From Lewinellaceae bacterium (GTDB lineage: Bacteria; Bacteroidota; Bacteroidia; Chitinophagales; Saprospiraceae): a DNA stretch of 64,000 bases. The notes beneath the pieces are model-generated. The model was not told where the DNA came from, did not search any database, and saw nothing but the letters and a program-made list of their open reading frames with translations. The translations under genes were made by a program, and so were the position numbers. Position 1 is the stretch's first letter. Each line of letters begins with the position of its first letter. Shown here piece after piece: positions 56,028-63,762 of this stretch. The stretch lies in contig JACJYL010000002.1 of the NCBI GenBank assembly GCA_020636105.1, forward strand, positions 1,578,001-1,642,000, read 5' to 3'.

Positions 56028-56306
56028 ATGAGTACAGAGCAAATCAAGGAAGTATTACATCTTCGAATTGAACAAGCGGACGAAAGGCTGCTAAGTGTAT
56101 TGTCCGAGGTAACCGAAAGCCTTTTTAAAAGTTACCAACCGGAAGCTTTGGAAGAAAGCCGTCAACAACGCATAGCGGCTTACGAAGCCAGCTTAAAGCC
56201 TATGACGAAAGAAGAGCTGGTAGCCAGAGCAATCGATTCAGAGGAAGATATTAAAGCCGGACGTATTCATGACATAGAAGAGGTAAAGGCTAAGTTGGGC
56301 TTATGA
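56028..56306 (+). CDS. Antitoxin of a ParE/RelE-type toxin-antitoxin module
   Basis: A 92-residue acidic helical protein from the ATG at 56028 (a start at 55992 would add 12 residues). The first half (MSTEQIKEVLHLRIEQADER) fits the N-terminal fold of addiction-module antitoxins. The C-terminal half (SEEDIKAGRIHDIEEVKAKLG) would wrap around the toxin. The gene overlaps the toxin start by 4 nt (ATGA), the usual arrangement. Such antitoxins block the toxin and may repress the operon. The family is assigned from context and composition, not a strong motif. Confidence 0.7.
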   Translation: MSTEQIKEVLHLRIEQADERLLSVLSEVTESLFKSYQPEALEESRQQRIAAYEASLKPMTKEELVARAIDSEEDIKAGRIHDIEEVKAKLGL

Positions 56307-56605
56307 AACTTCGTTTTACGGCCAATGCACTTCGACGGATTACCCAAATATCAGATTATTACAACGATACTGGAAATCCTAAAAAAGGTCGCCATATTAC
56401 CCGTCAAATCCTTGCTCGTTCCGAAGAACTGGAAGAGTATCCTGAGTTGGGACCGGAAGAAGAAAACCTGCGTGAAGTGGAATCTGGTCACCGTTCCCTA
56501 TTTGTTGGGGCAGCATACAAGATAATTTACCTGATTGCCACACCTTTCATTATTATTACCGATATTTTTGATACCCGGCAAGATCCGAATAAGATGAAGT
56601 CATAG
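56303..56605 (+). CDS. ParE/RelE-type toxin
   Basis: A 100-residue basic protein with the ParE/RelE fold pattern: LRFTANALRRITQISDYYNDTGNP at the N-terminus, HITRQILARSEELEEYPELGPE in the helical middle, and a C-terminal beta sheet with LREVESGHRSLFVGAAYKIIY and a final DTRQDP. The conserved YKI-Y and DTRQ motifs are typical of ParE-like toxins, which target DNA gyrase, whereas RelE relatives cleave mRNA on the ribosome; the target cannot be told. It starts inside the antitoxin stop (ATGA). Confidence 0.82.
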   Translation: MKLRFTANALRRITQISDYYNDTGNPKKGRHITRQILARSEELEEYPELGPEEENLREVESGHRSLFVGAAYKIIYLIATPFIIITDIFDTRQDPNKMKS

Positions 56606-56989
56606 GCCTGCCCAGCAAAGCTAAACGTCTAGCTCACGATGTCCGAAGCTAGACGGACAAATAAAATAAAAAAAGATCGATGGTTTAGGCCTGCCTGCTC
56701 CGCCGGAAGGCTGCGACCATCGGGTATGATGAGCGTATAGGATCGAAGCAAAAAGCCTGTCTGCCTCTTGCTGACGCCGAAGGCAGGCAGGTTTTTAGCT
56801 TCGACCATCGCCTGGTCGTTCGATGTTGAAAGCCTGGAACAACATCACCCGCTATTTTAAGCATTTTTCTTAAAATATATTTTCCCGGTTATCTTCAGAC
56901 TAAGGAGATCATGAAGAATATCATCTTGTTTATCCCTTCGAAGTAAAACACTTACAGGAACATAGGCCTATTGAAAGTCCTGTCGATCA
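56606..56989. other. Repeat-rich gap between toxin gene and S74 protein gene
   Basis: Contains a copy (56639-56690) of an A-rich element, CCGAAGC...GAC...AAATAAAA...GATCGATGGT, seen again near 60959, 63279 and 63540. It also has a GATGAGCGTATAGGATCGAAGC segment (56729-56750) repeated at 61197-61217, an intrinsic terminator (56751-56796) and several GACCATCG words. No coding sequence was seen. Confidence 0.6.
56751..56796. terminator. Intrinsic terminator in the toxin-S74 gap
   Basis: AAAAG then an 11-bp stem (56756-56766 with 56781-56791, one mismatch) and TTTTT. The A-run and T-run make it bidirectional. It would stop transcripts from the toxin side and from the convergent S74 gene. Confidence 0.75.
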
Positions 56990-59900
56990 TTATTGATTGA
57001 CCATCGCTTTAAGAATCTCTATTTCTCTTTTGGTAAATGGTTGCTGCTCCAGTTGTTCTTTGAGCCTTGCATTCTCTTCTTTTAACTGATTCAATTGCTC
57101 AAGTTGTTGTTCGATCTTATTATTCAGCTCGCGGATGGCTTCTACAAACATAGCATCATAAGTGCCGTATGCCGTTTGCAGGAACCCGAGATTGTCTTCC
57201 TCCACCAATTCAGGGAATACGGCCTGGATATTTTGAGCGGTAAAACCGTATTGGACACCTTCAGGCCGTCTGCTACCCGTTTGAGTATCGTTCCATTCGT
57301 AATTGATACCCTGTAAGGCGAGTAATTTTTCCAGCATTTTATCAGATGGTAATGGTTGAAGATTCTTTTTAAGCCGTGCATCGGAGTTTGCTATCCAGTC
57401 CCCGGGGCTGGTTTTGGAAGCTTCGCCCTCAACTTCCAGGGTATTGGTTACTGGAGTTCTGCCTACGCCCGTATTTCCGTTTTTCAGTACAACAAGAGCA
57501 TTGGAAAAGGTATTAGTATTCGGCTCCCCGTTCCCCACCACGAAAATGGGATCTGTTTCTACCCATTCGACAGGATTTCCTGCGCTTGGAACATTCATCA
57601 GTCCCACAACCGTTTCTCCAAAAGAATTTGCTCTCAATGATAATCCGCCGCCTATGGTAGCGTAAGCCCCATCTGCACTATTAAAGGCTCCGCCACCTAT
57701 GGTTGAATAATCCCCATCGACATATTGATCCACGCCACCGCCTATGGTAGCATAAAGCCCCCTTGCTCTGTTACCGTACCCGCCGCCTATGGTTGTATAA
57801 GCCTCATCTGCTCCGTTACCGGACCCGCCGCCTATGGTTGAATAATCACCATAGGTATATTGATCCTCGCCACCCCCTATGGTAGCATAAAGCCCATCTG
57901 CTGTGTTAATGAACCCGCCGCTTATGGTTGTATAATCATCATTTGCTTCATTACCGGACCCGCCGCCTATGGTTGTATAAGCCCCATTTGCTACGTTAGC
58001 GCCCCCCCCGCCTATGGTAGCATAAGCCCCATCTGCTCCGTTATCGGCCCCCCCGCCTATGGTAGCATAAGCCCATGCTCCGTTACCGGCTCCGCCGCCT
58101 ATGGTAGCGTAAGCCCCATCTGCACCATTAAAGGCTCCACCGCCTATGGTTGTATAATCTTCATAGGCATCATTATCAACTCCACCGCCTATGGTTGTAT
58201 AATAACCAGAAGCATAGTTATTCTCGCCACCGCCTACAGTAGCATAATCCCCTAGTGCACCATTTTTAGCTCCTCCGCTTATAGTTGATTTTTCACCTGA
58301 AGCCACCTGAATACCAATTGATCTTGAGGACTGCAGATCAACACTATGCTCTCCTCTGGCGTTACCGGGAACTGCCCCTTCATTTTTTGCCCTGATATTA
58401 AAATTGTTACCATCTGTACCTTGGATGGTCCCGCCGCCAGCCAAACTGCTTAGGTCGGTGGTTAATGTTCCGCCATTATCCGTTATCTGAAGTTCACTAC
58501 CTGCTAAAATGAAGCTGGTATTGTATTCATTACCCGGATCATAGTCCGCATCATTCACCTGGTCGCCGTCAGCTATATCAGCTGGTATGCCCGGAAGCGT
58601 ACTCCAGCTCTGTAACTCATTCGTAGGGTCAGAATCCGCGTCATTCACCTGGTCGCCGTCAGCTATATCCGCGGGTATGCCCGGAAGCGTACTCCAGCTC
58701 TGTAACTCATTCGTAGGGTCTGAATCCGCGTCATTCACCTGGTCGCCGTCAGCTATATCCGCGGGTATGCCCGGAAGCGTACTCCAGCTCTGTAACTCAT
58801 TCGTAGGGTCTGAATCCGCGTCATTTACCTGGTCGCCATCCGCTATATCAGCGGGTATGCCCGGAAGCGTATTCCAATCCTGAAGCTCATTCGTCGGGTC
58901 TGCATCCGCGTCATTAACCTGGTCGCCGTCAGCTATATCTGCTGGTATGCCCGGAAGCGTACTCCAATCCTGAAGCTCATTCGTAGGGTCTGAATCCGCG
59001 TCATTCACCTGGTCGCCGTCAGCTATATCCAAAGGTATGCCCGGAAGTGTACTCCAATCCTGAAGCTCATTCGTAGGGTCTGAATCCGCGTCATTCACCT
59101 GGTCGCCGTCAGCTATATCTGCTGGTATGCCCGGAAGCGTACTCCAATCCTGAAGCTCATTCGTAGGGTCTGAATCTGCGTCATTCACCTGGTCGCCGTC
59201 AGCTATATCCGCTGGTATGCCCGGAAGCGTACTCCAATCCTGAAGCTCATTCGTAGGGTCTGAATCTGCGTCATTCACCTGGTCGCCGTCAGCTATATCC
59301 GCTGGTATGCCCGGAAGCGTACTCCAATCCTGAAGCTCATTCGTAGGGTCTGAATCTGCGTCATTCACCTGGTCGCCGTCGGCTATATCAGCTGGTATGC
59401 CCGGAAGCGTATTCCAATCCTGAAGCTCATTCGTAGGGTCTGAATCTGCGTCATTCACCTGGTCGCCGTCAGCTATATCAGCGGGTATGCCCGGAAGCGT
59501 ACTCCAATCCTGAAGCTCATTCGTAGGGTCTGAATCTGCGTCATTCACCTGGTCGCCGTCGGCTATATCAGCTGGTATGCCCGGAAGCGTATTCCAATCC
59601 TGTAGCTCATTCGTAGGGTCTGAATCCGCGTCATTCACCTGGTCTCCATCCGCTATATCCGCGGGGATGCCCGGAAGCGTATTCCAATCCTGAAGCTCGT
59701 TCGTAGGGTCTGAATCCGCGTCATTCACCTGGTCGCCGTCAGCTATATCCGAAGGTATGCCTGGAAGCGTACTCCAATCCTGAAGTTCATTCGTAGGGTC
59801 TGAATCCGCGTCATTCACCTGGTCGCCATCAGCTATATCCGAAGGTATGCCGGATATATCACTCCAATTAAACGATATTGCTTCAACTACCCCTTCCAGA

Positions 59901-60544
59901 AATTTTTTTGTTACAGCATCCTGCGCATCTACAGGATCTGCCAGATTTTTAATATTATTATTACTCATCTGCAAATGACCGTTTGCCAACAAACGCATTC
60001 GTTCCAGACTATTCGTTTTGAAGACAAGTGCTTTTGCATCGGTAGTGCCCAGGAACTGGTATTGGTCCAAAACACCACTATTGCCATTAACCTTCCAAAA
60101 GGGGGCGCCTGATTTTTCAGAAGAACTTGCACCAATGACCTCTCCTGCAGTGCCTGCATGAAACGCATAAGGAACGGTTAACAATCGGGTGGTAGCAATC
60201 GAAATGAAATCACCATCAAGTCCAAGGGCGATATCCATCCACATCGTTGTACTGCTCCAGGGAATTTTCTCAAATTCACCAATACGGGCAGATCCCTCTC
60301 CTATCACTACGTTAAAAAGTCCCAAGGTGCTGGTGGTCACCTCGTGTATTTCGCTGTAGACCATTTTTCCATCGGGACCTTCCGCCAGCAGGCTGATTCT
60401 TAAACTAATATCCTGGTTGGTCAAAACCTGACCATGTTCATCACGTGCAACAGCCTGGTAATTCATGCCCTGGGGCACATGTTGGGCAAACATTACTGTA
60501 GCAATAATAAGTAACACAAAGGTCAAAAGGTGAGATTTTTTCAT
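56990..60544 (-). CDS. Tail-fibre-like surface protein with 30-residue repeats, YadA-head-like repeats and S74 chaperone domain
   Basis: An 1184-residue exported protein (signal peptide about 1-20). The N-terminal domain with GMNYQAVARDEHGQVL is common to Bacteroidota tail-fibre-domain proteins. Residues 227-676 are 15 tandem 30-residue repeats with the core WSTLPGIPADIADGDQVNDA. Residues ~753-975 are 15 Hep_Hag-like units of 15 residues with TIGGG, as in trimeric autotransporter heads. The C-terminus is a peptidase S74/intramolecular chaperone domain: NSDARLKKN (Ser1054, Lys1059 dyad), YGFTAQNIQAVFPELV, then a coiled coil. A trimeric surface fibre with self-cleaved chaperone is the likely product. 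No T9SS domain is present. Confidence 0.9.
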   Translation of the reverse strand: MKKSHLLTFVLLIIATVMFAQHVPQGMNYQAVARDEHGQVLTNQDISLRISLLAEGPDGKMVYSEIHEVTTSTLGLFNVVIGEGSARIGEFEKIPWSSTTMWMDIALGLDGDFISIATTRLLTVPYAFHAGTAGEVIGASSSEKSGAPFWKVNGNSGVLDQYQFLGTTDAKALVFKTNSLERMRLLANGHLQMSNNNIKNLADPVDAQDAVTKKFLEGVVEAISFNWSDISGIPSDIADGDQVNDADSDPTNELQDWSTLPGIPSDIADGDQVNDADSDPTNELQDWNTLPGIPADIADGDQVNDADSDPTNELQDWNTLPGIPADIADGDQVNDADSDPTNELQDWSTLPGIPADIADGDQVNDADSDPTNELQDWNTLPGIPADIADGDQVNDADSDPTNELQDWSTLPGIPADIADGDQVNDADSDPTNELQDWSTLPGIPADIADGDQVNDADSDPTNELQDWSTLPGIPADIADGDQVNDADSDPTNELQDWSTLPGIPLDIADGDQVNDADSDPTNELQDWSTLPGIPADIADGDQVNDADADPTNELQDWNTLPGIPADIADGDQVNDADSDPTNELQSWSTLPGIPADIADGDQVNDADSDPTNELQSWSTLPGIPADIADGDQVNDADSDPTNELQSWSTLPGIPADIADGDQVNDADYDPGNEYNTSFILAGSELQITDNGGTLTTDLSSLAGGGTIQGTDGNNFNIRAKNEGAVPGNARGEHSVDLQSSRSIGIQVASGEKSTISGGAKNGALGDYATVGGGENNYASGYYTTIGGGVDNDAYEDYTTIGGGAFNGADGAYATIGGGAGNGAWAYATIGGGADNGADGAYATIGGGGANVANGAYTTIGGGSGNEANDDYTTISGGFINTADGLYATIGGGEDQYTYGDYSTIGGGSGNGADEAYTTIGGGYGNRARGLYATIGGGVDQYVDGDYSTIGGGAFNSADGAYATIGGGLSLRANSFGETVVGLMNVPSAGNPVEWVETDPIFVVGNGEPNTNTFSNALVVLKNGNTGVGRTPVTNTLEVEGEASKTSPGDWIANSDARLKKNLQPLPSDKMLEKLLALQGINYEWNDTQTGSRRPEGVQYGFTAQNIQAVFPELVEEDNLGFLQTAYGTYDAMFVEAIRELNNKIEQQLEQLNQLKEENARLKEQLEQQPFTKREIEILKAMVNQ
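57630..58288 (-). repeat. 15 short (45-bp) coding repeats, YadA-head/Hep_Hag type
   Basis: Units of 15 residues (one of 14) with the core Y-(A/T/S)-TIGGG-x-x-N-x-A-x-G. On the plus strand the words CCGCC(G)TATGGTTGTATAA and CCGCCTATGGTAGCATAA alternate. Each unit would form one turn of a beta-roll. Confidence 0.88.
58517..59866 (-). repeat. 15 tandem 90-bp coding repeats
   Basis: Fifteen 30-codon units with a period of exactly 90 bp. Most units differ at only a few positions, mostly silent changes (GGATATAGC/TGATATAGC-type) or Ser/Asn and Asp/Ser swaps. The near identity points to recent homogenisation or slippage. Copy number should be prone to change in frame. Confidence 0.97.
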
Positions 60545-61281
60545 AAGGGCTAAGGTTTAATTTAAATGATGAAATAAGGATCCTGATTTAACCTCAAGAA
60601 TAATAAAAAGAACCCCGAAAAATTAAGTATACAAATCCCCAACTTCACCGTTCCTTATGAAGTCGTTAAAAAAAATGCGTATGGAGTTTTGAAAAATAAA
60701 TTGAGAGAAAACAGTTTTTTCCTTTCTTTTTTGCCCTGCTCCTAAAAAATGAAGACATGAAATTCATGATCTACATTCACGCTAAAGGCAAAATCCCGTT
60801 TGTTTTCAAATCTTAATTTACATACATTATAAAAATACGAATAAACAAGGAAAATGTTTCATTCTGGAAAGACAGTAAAAATAAGTTCGGGGCAATAATC
60901 AATTTCCCTTCTGCAAAAAAGAAGAATTTACATATTGACCTTCTCTTCATTCCTCTTATAGCCGAAGCTTGCCGACAAAAAATAAAAAAAGGCAATCGTA
61001 GAGCTTCCAGCCTGTCTAAAGCCAGGTAAACATGAGCGGTTTGAATTACTTTTATTCTGAAACAAAACATAAGGCTGACCACCTTGGGCGTTGGATTTTT
61101 GTGCTTTGGTAGGGTGTGAAAATTTTGGATTTTCGGAATAATATTGGATATATTGATTTGTGAAAAGGAATGGGTTATTTTTGATCGGGTGATATGATGA
61201 GCGTATAGGGTCGAAGCTGAAAGCCTGTCTCCGGCGTCACCAGGTGAGCTGCGACCATCGGGGGGGTATAATTTCTTAAAT
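60545..61281. other. 737-bp repeat-bearing gap between S74 and Rhs genes
   Basis: The first part is AT-rich and should hold the promoter of the S74 gene. At 60959-61000 lies a copy of the GCCGAAGC...CGACAAAAAATAAAA element, and at 61191-61262 a truncated copy of the segment found at 56726-56762, which ends at CGACCATCG just before the Rhs frame. A minus-strand frame (60813-61307) spans these repeats and looks non-coding. Confidence 0.5.
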
Positions 61282-62385
61282 TTGCCAAAGAGCATTGGTA
61301 CAAACACAACTATTGTTTACGATGCCAATGGAACGAAATGGAAAAAGATCACCAATGGAAAAGTACATGAATATGTAAATGGTATTGAATACATTGATGG
61401 TGAGCTTCTCCAGATCATGCATGCTGAAGGTTGTTTTATTCCAGCAGAAAATGCAGGAGAAGATGGCAGAGTAGAATACTGGCTCAAAGATCATCTGGGT
61501 AACACAAGAGTTGCCATAGCAGATTTGAATCAAAACGGGTATGTGGACCTGGATAATCCTGACACGCCAGAGGACGAAAGTGAACTGATACAGGAAAACC
61601 ACTATTATCCTTTTGGTATGGATCAATTGGGTAATTGGGTGGCTACTGTCGGCCCAAAGAATGATTACCTGTATAATGGCAAGGAGTATAATGAGGATAT
61701 TGGTTGGTATGATTATGGGGCAAGGTATTATGATCCGGCTATTGGGAGATGGAATGCCATTGATCCGCTGGCGGAAGAATTTTACTCCCATTCCCCTTAT
61801 AGTTACACATTCAATAATCCTGTCTTATTTATTGACCCTACAGGTATGGCTCCTGAACAAAATGATTGGATTGATAATGGAGATGGGACCTATACAGCAG
61901 AAGATGGTGATAGTGCTTGGTCTTTACATCTTGAGACGGGCATTTCGGCTGAAAGAGCTAATGAAACGGTCCAATGCCAATATGGTCAAAATTATATTGG
62001 TGAAGATGGGGAGGAAAAGTCGAATATTGACCCGGGTGATGTTGTCAATGTGTTTGGGGATGAAATTGTGGAAAGAGTATCAAATGAGATTGATCTAAAA
62101 AATGAGAAGGCTGAGGTTAAAGAAGAATTTGAGGAAAATCAGAAGACAATTTCTAAAAATAATAAATCCATTGATAGCTTGACAAGGGAGATAGCCAATC
62201 ATAGAGAAAATATAATTGATGCACGAAAAAATCCAGAGGACAATGGAAAACCCAACCTTGGATTAATTACCCATGAGTTAATAAAAATTGGAATTGAATC
62301 TAATCGAAAAGGATATTTAAAGCATAAAAATGATAGTTTAAAAAGGGTTAATGTCAAACTTAAAAAAGCCATAGACGAAAAATAA
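61282..62385 (+). CDS. Truncated Rhs core protein with unassigned C-terminal tip
   Basis: A 367-residue frame. Residues 66-189 are the end of an Rhs repeat and the RHS-associated core: YWLKDHLGNTRVAIADLNQN, YDYGARYYDPAIGRWNAIDP and IDPTGM (185-189). The long Rhs shell that should precede it is missing, and there is no ATG; TTG at 61282 is the best start. After the DPTGM boundary, where Rhs toxins normally vary, come 178 residues: a LysM-like part (198-260, DGTYTAEDGDSAWSLHLETG) and a Lys/Glu-rich coiled coil. No known toxin motif was recognised. It is probably a displaced (orphan) Rhs tip. Confidence 0.75.
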   Translation: MPKSIGTNTTIVYDANGTKWKKITNGKVHEYVNGIEYIDGELLQIMHAEGCFIPAENAGEDGRVEYWLKDHLGNTRVAIADLNQNGYVDLDNPDTPEDESELIQENHYYPFGMDQLGNWVATVGPKNDYLYNGKEYNEDIGWYDYGARYYDPAIGRWNAIDPLAEEFYSHSPYSYTFNNPVLFIDPTGMAPEQNDWIDNGDGTYTAEDGDSAWSLHLETGISAERANETVQCQYGQNYIGEDGEEKSNIDPGDVVNVFGDEIVERVSNEIDLKNEKAEVKEEFEENQKTISKNNKSIDSLTREIANHRENIIDARKNPEDNGKPNLGLITHELIKIGIESNRKGYLKHKNDSLKRVNVKLKKAIDEK

Positions 62386-62397
62386 AATACTTATATC

Positions 62398-63243
62398 GTG
62401 AAAAATATTTTTCAAAGGTTATTTATTAGGGTAATAGGATTGTTTTTGATCTTATATATACCAATGTATGTAATAACATTTTCAGCATATTTTTTAGGTG
62501 TAAATGATTATAATAAATTAAACATCAACTATGATAGTTATTTATTATTATTAAATATATTGACTTGGTTTCCTTTTGTCATTTTTACTGTTTTTACACT
62601 TATGTATATAAGTATTAGAAACAATAAAATAGCATTTGTAATTAGAAAAGGAGGAGAAGTAAAAAAAGTAATAATTTCTTTTGTGCTTGCATATTTCATT
62701 TTATCCATAATGGATCCATTTTACCATAACTTTAATTTGGAAGATGCCCCTATTTTCAAATTTAATAGCATTTCTTTTGAAGATATCTTTTTAGATCTGT
62801 TATTAGTTTTGATTATTGCGCCAATTTTTGAAGAATTATTCTTTAGGGATTTACTTCTTGTTCCTTTTTTAAAAAAGAACCAAATGCTATTAGGTGCTTT
62901 TGTCACATCCATGCTGTATTCTGTTAGTCACTTTTATGTGACAAATGACAATTATGATTTAGATTATTTATCTCTGATGAATTATTTTTTAATTGGCATT
63001 ATATTTTCAATTTTACGAATTAAGTATGGAATATTGTTTGCCTTTTTAGCCCACTTTTTTTACAACTCTTTACTTTTATTAGACAATCTAGGAGTTGTAG
63101 ATCTTCACTTGTTTCATTACATAGTTAATCATCAAGTCTATTGGTTAACTTATATTATTTGTGTCTCATTGGTTCTTTTTATTTGTGTCAAATTATTGTC
63201 CTCAGTAAAGTTTGATGCCAGAAATTTATCGACGAAAAAATAA
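62398..63243 (+). CDS. CPBP family intramembrane metalloprotease (CAAX/Abi), candidate immunity protein
   Basis: A 281-residue polytopic membrane protein starting with GTG at 62398, 12 nt after the Rhs stop. The CPBP active-site motifs are intact: E145-E146-x-x-x-R150 (EELFFR), His178 (YSVSH) and His219...Asn223 (HFFYN). The gene is much more AT-rich than most of the window, a sign of transfer. CPBP proteins include type II CAAX proteases and bacteriocin self-immunity proteins. Because it directly follows an Rhs tip, a role as its immunity protein is an inference from position. Confidence 0.82.
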   Translation: MKNIFQRLFIRVIGLFLILYIPMYVITFSAYFLGVNDYNKLNINYDSYLLLLNILTWFPFVIFTVFTLMYISIRNNKIAFVIRKGGEVKKVIISFVLAYFILSIMDPFYHNFNLEDAPIFKFNSISFEDIFLDLLLVLIIAPIFEELFFRDLLLVPFLKKNQMLLGAFVTSMLYSVSHFYVTNDNYDLDYLSLMNYFLIGIIFSILRIKYGILFAFLAHFFYNSLLLLDNLGVVDLHLFHYIVNHQVYWLTYIICVSLVLFICVKLLSSVKFDARNLSTKK

Positions 63244-63288
63244 AAAAGTCGATAGTCAGGAATTACACAGACACCCCTGATGGCCGAA

Positions 63289-63416
63289 GCATGTCGACAA
63301 AAAAATAAAAAAAGGTCGATGGTCAAGGCTTAAAGCTTTGACCGGAATATGCCTGTAAGGCTTGCAGCCTGGGCGTAAAAAATACACAGACAATGAAGAA
63401 AACAAAAAGCCTGGCC
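63289..63416 (+). repeat. ~125-bp direct repeat downstream of CPBP gene, copy 1
   Basis: Runs from GCATGTCGACAAAAAAATAA through GATGGTCAAGGCTTAAAGC and a near-palindromic GGTCAAGGCTT/AAGCTTTGACC to AAAAAGCCTGGCC. It matches 63551-63675 with few differences. Copy 1 continues into a complete terminator. Confidence 0.85.
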
Positions 63417-63432
63417 TTGCGCCGGGCTTTTT
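63404..63432 (+). terminator. Intrinsic terminator after the Rhs/CPBP unit
   Basis: AAAAAGCC(T)GGC pairs with GCC(G)GGCTTTTT around CTTGC, with one G-T pair. A-run, GC stem and T-run make a bidirectional Rho-independent terminator, 161 nt after the CPBP stop. Confidence 0.82.
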
Positions 63433-63550
63433 GCGTTAAAGCGCCTTGCGCATGCGCGATAATGGCCAAGCTACCCGCCGTGAGACTAACAGGCGCATGG
63501 TCGAGGTAGCGCCCCCCCTGATGGCCGAAGCATGCCTCCTGATGTCCAAA

Positions 63551-63675
63551 GCATGTCGACAAAAAAATAAAAAAAGATCGATGGTCAAGGCTTAAAGCTT
63601 TGACCGGAATATGCCTGTAAGGCTTGCAGCCTGGGCATTAGAAAATACACAGACAATGAAACAAAAAGCCTGGCC
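63551..63675 (+). repeat. ~125-bp direct repeat, copy 2, ending within half a terminator stem
   Basis: This copy matches 63289-63416 up to AAAAAGCCTGGCC, then switches abruptly to TGGTATGATCCGGCAATCGG, the Rhs-core coding motif for WYDPAIG. The right half of the terminator is missing. The rest of the 63244-63762 gap has no intact gene. Confidence 0.85.
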
Positions 63676-63703
63676 TGGTATGATCCGGCAATCGGAAGGG
63701 CCC

Positions 63704-63750
63704 GGACTGAAAGTCCAACAAGCGTAGCCCGCTTAAGCGAAAACGCTTAA
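63704..63750 (+). other. Two adjacent perfect small hairpins
   Basis: GGACT-GAA-AGTCC (63704-63716) and TTAAGCG-AAAA-CGCTTAA (63733-63750) lie between the Rhs-core remnant and the second Rhs fragment. They might be a piece of a structured RNA or a recombination site; the family is not recognised. Confidence 0.4.
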
Positions 63751-63762
63751 CCGATCGACAGT

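Noticed and set aside
58587..58883. 98-codon repetitive frame on the plus strand
   Set aside because: Antisense image of the 30-residue repeats of the S74 protein.
58517..59866. Regular 90-bp repeats that could suggest a CRISPR array
   Set aside because: There are no unique spacers: the whole 90-bp unit repeats and codes for protein in one frame. No cas genes are present.
60813..61307. 164-codon minus-strand frame
   Set aside because: It crosses dispersed repeats and the start of the Rhs frame; the translation is non-conserved in character.
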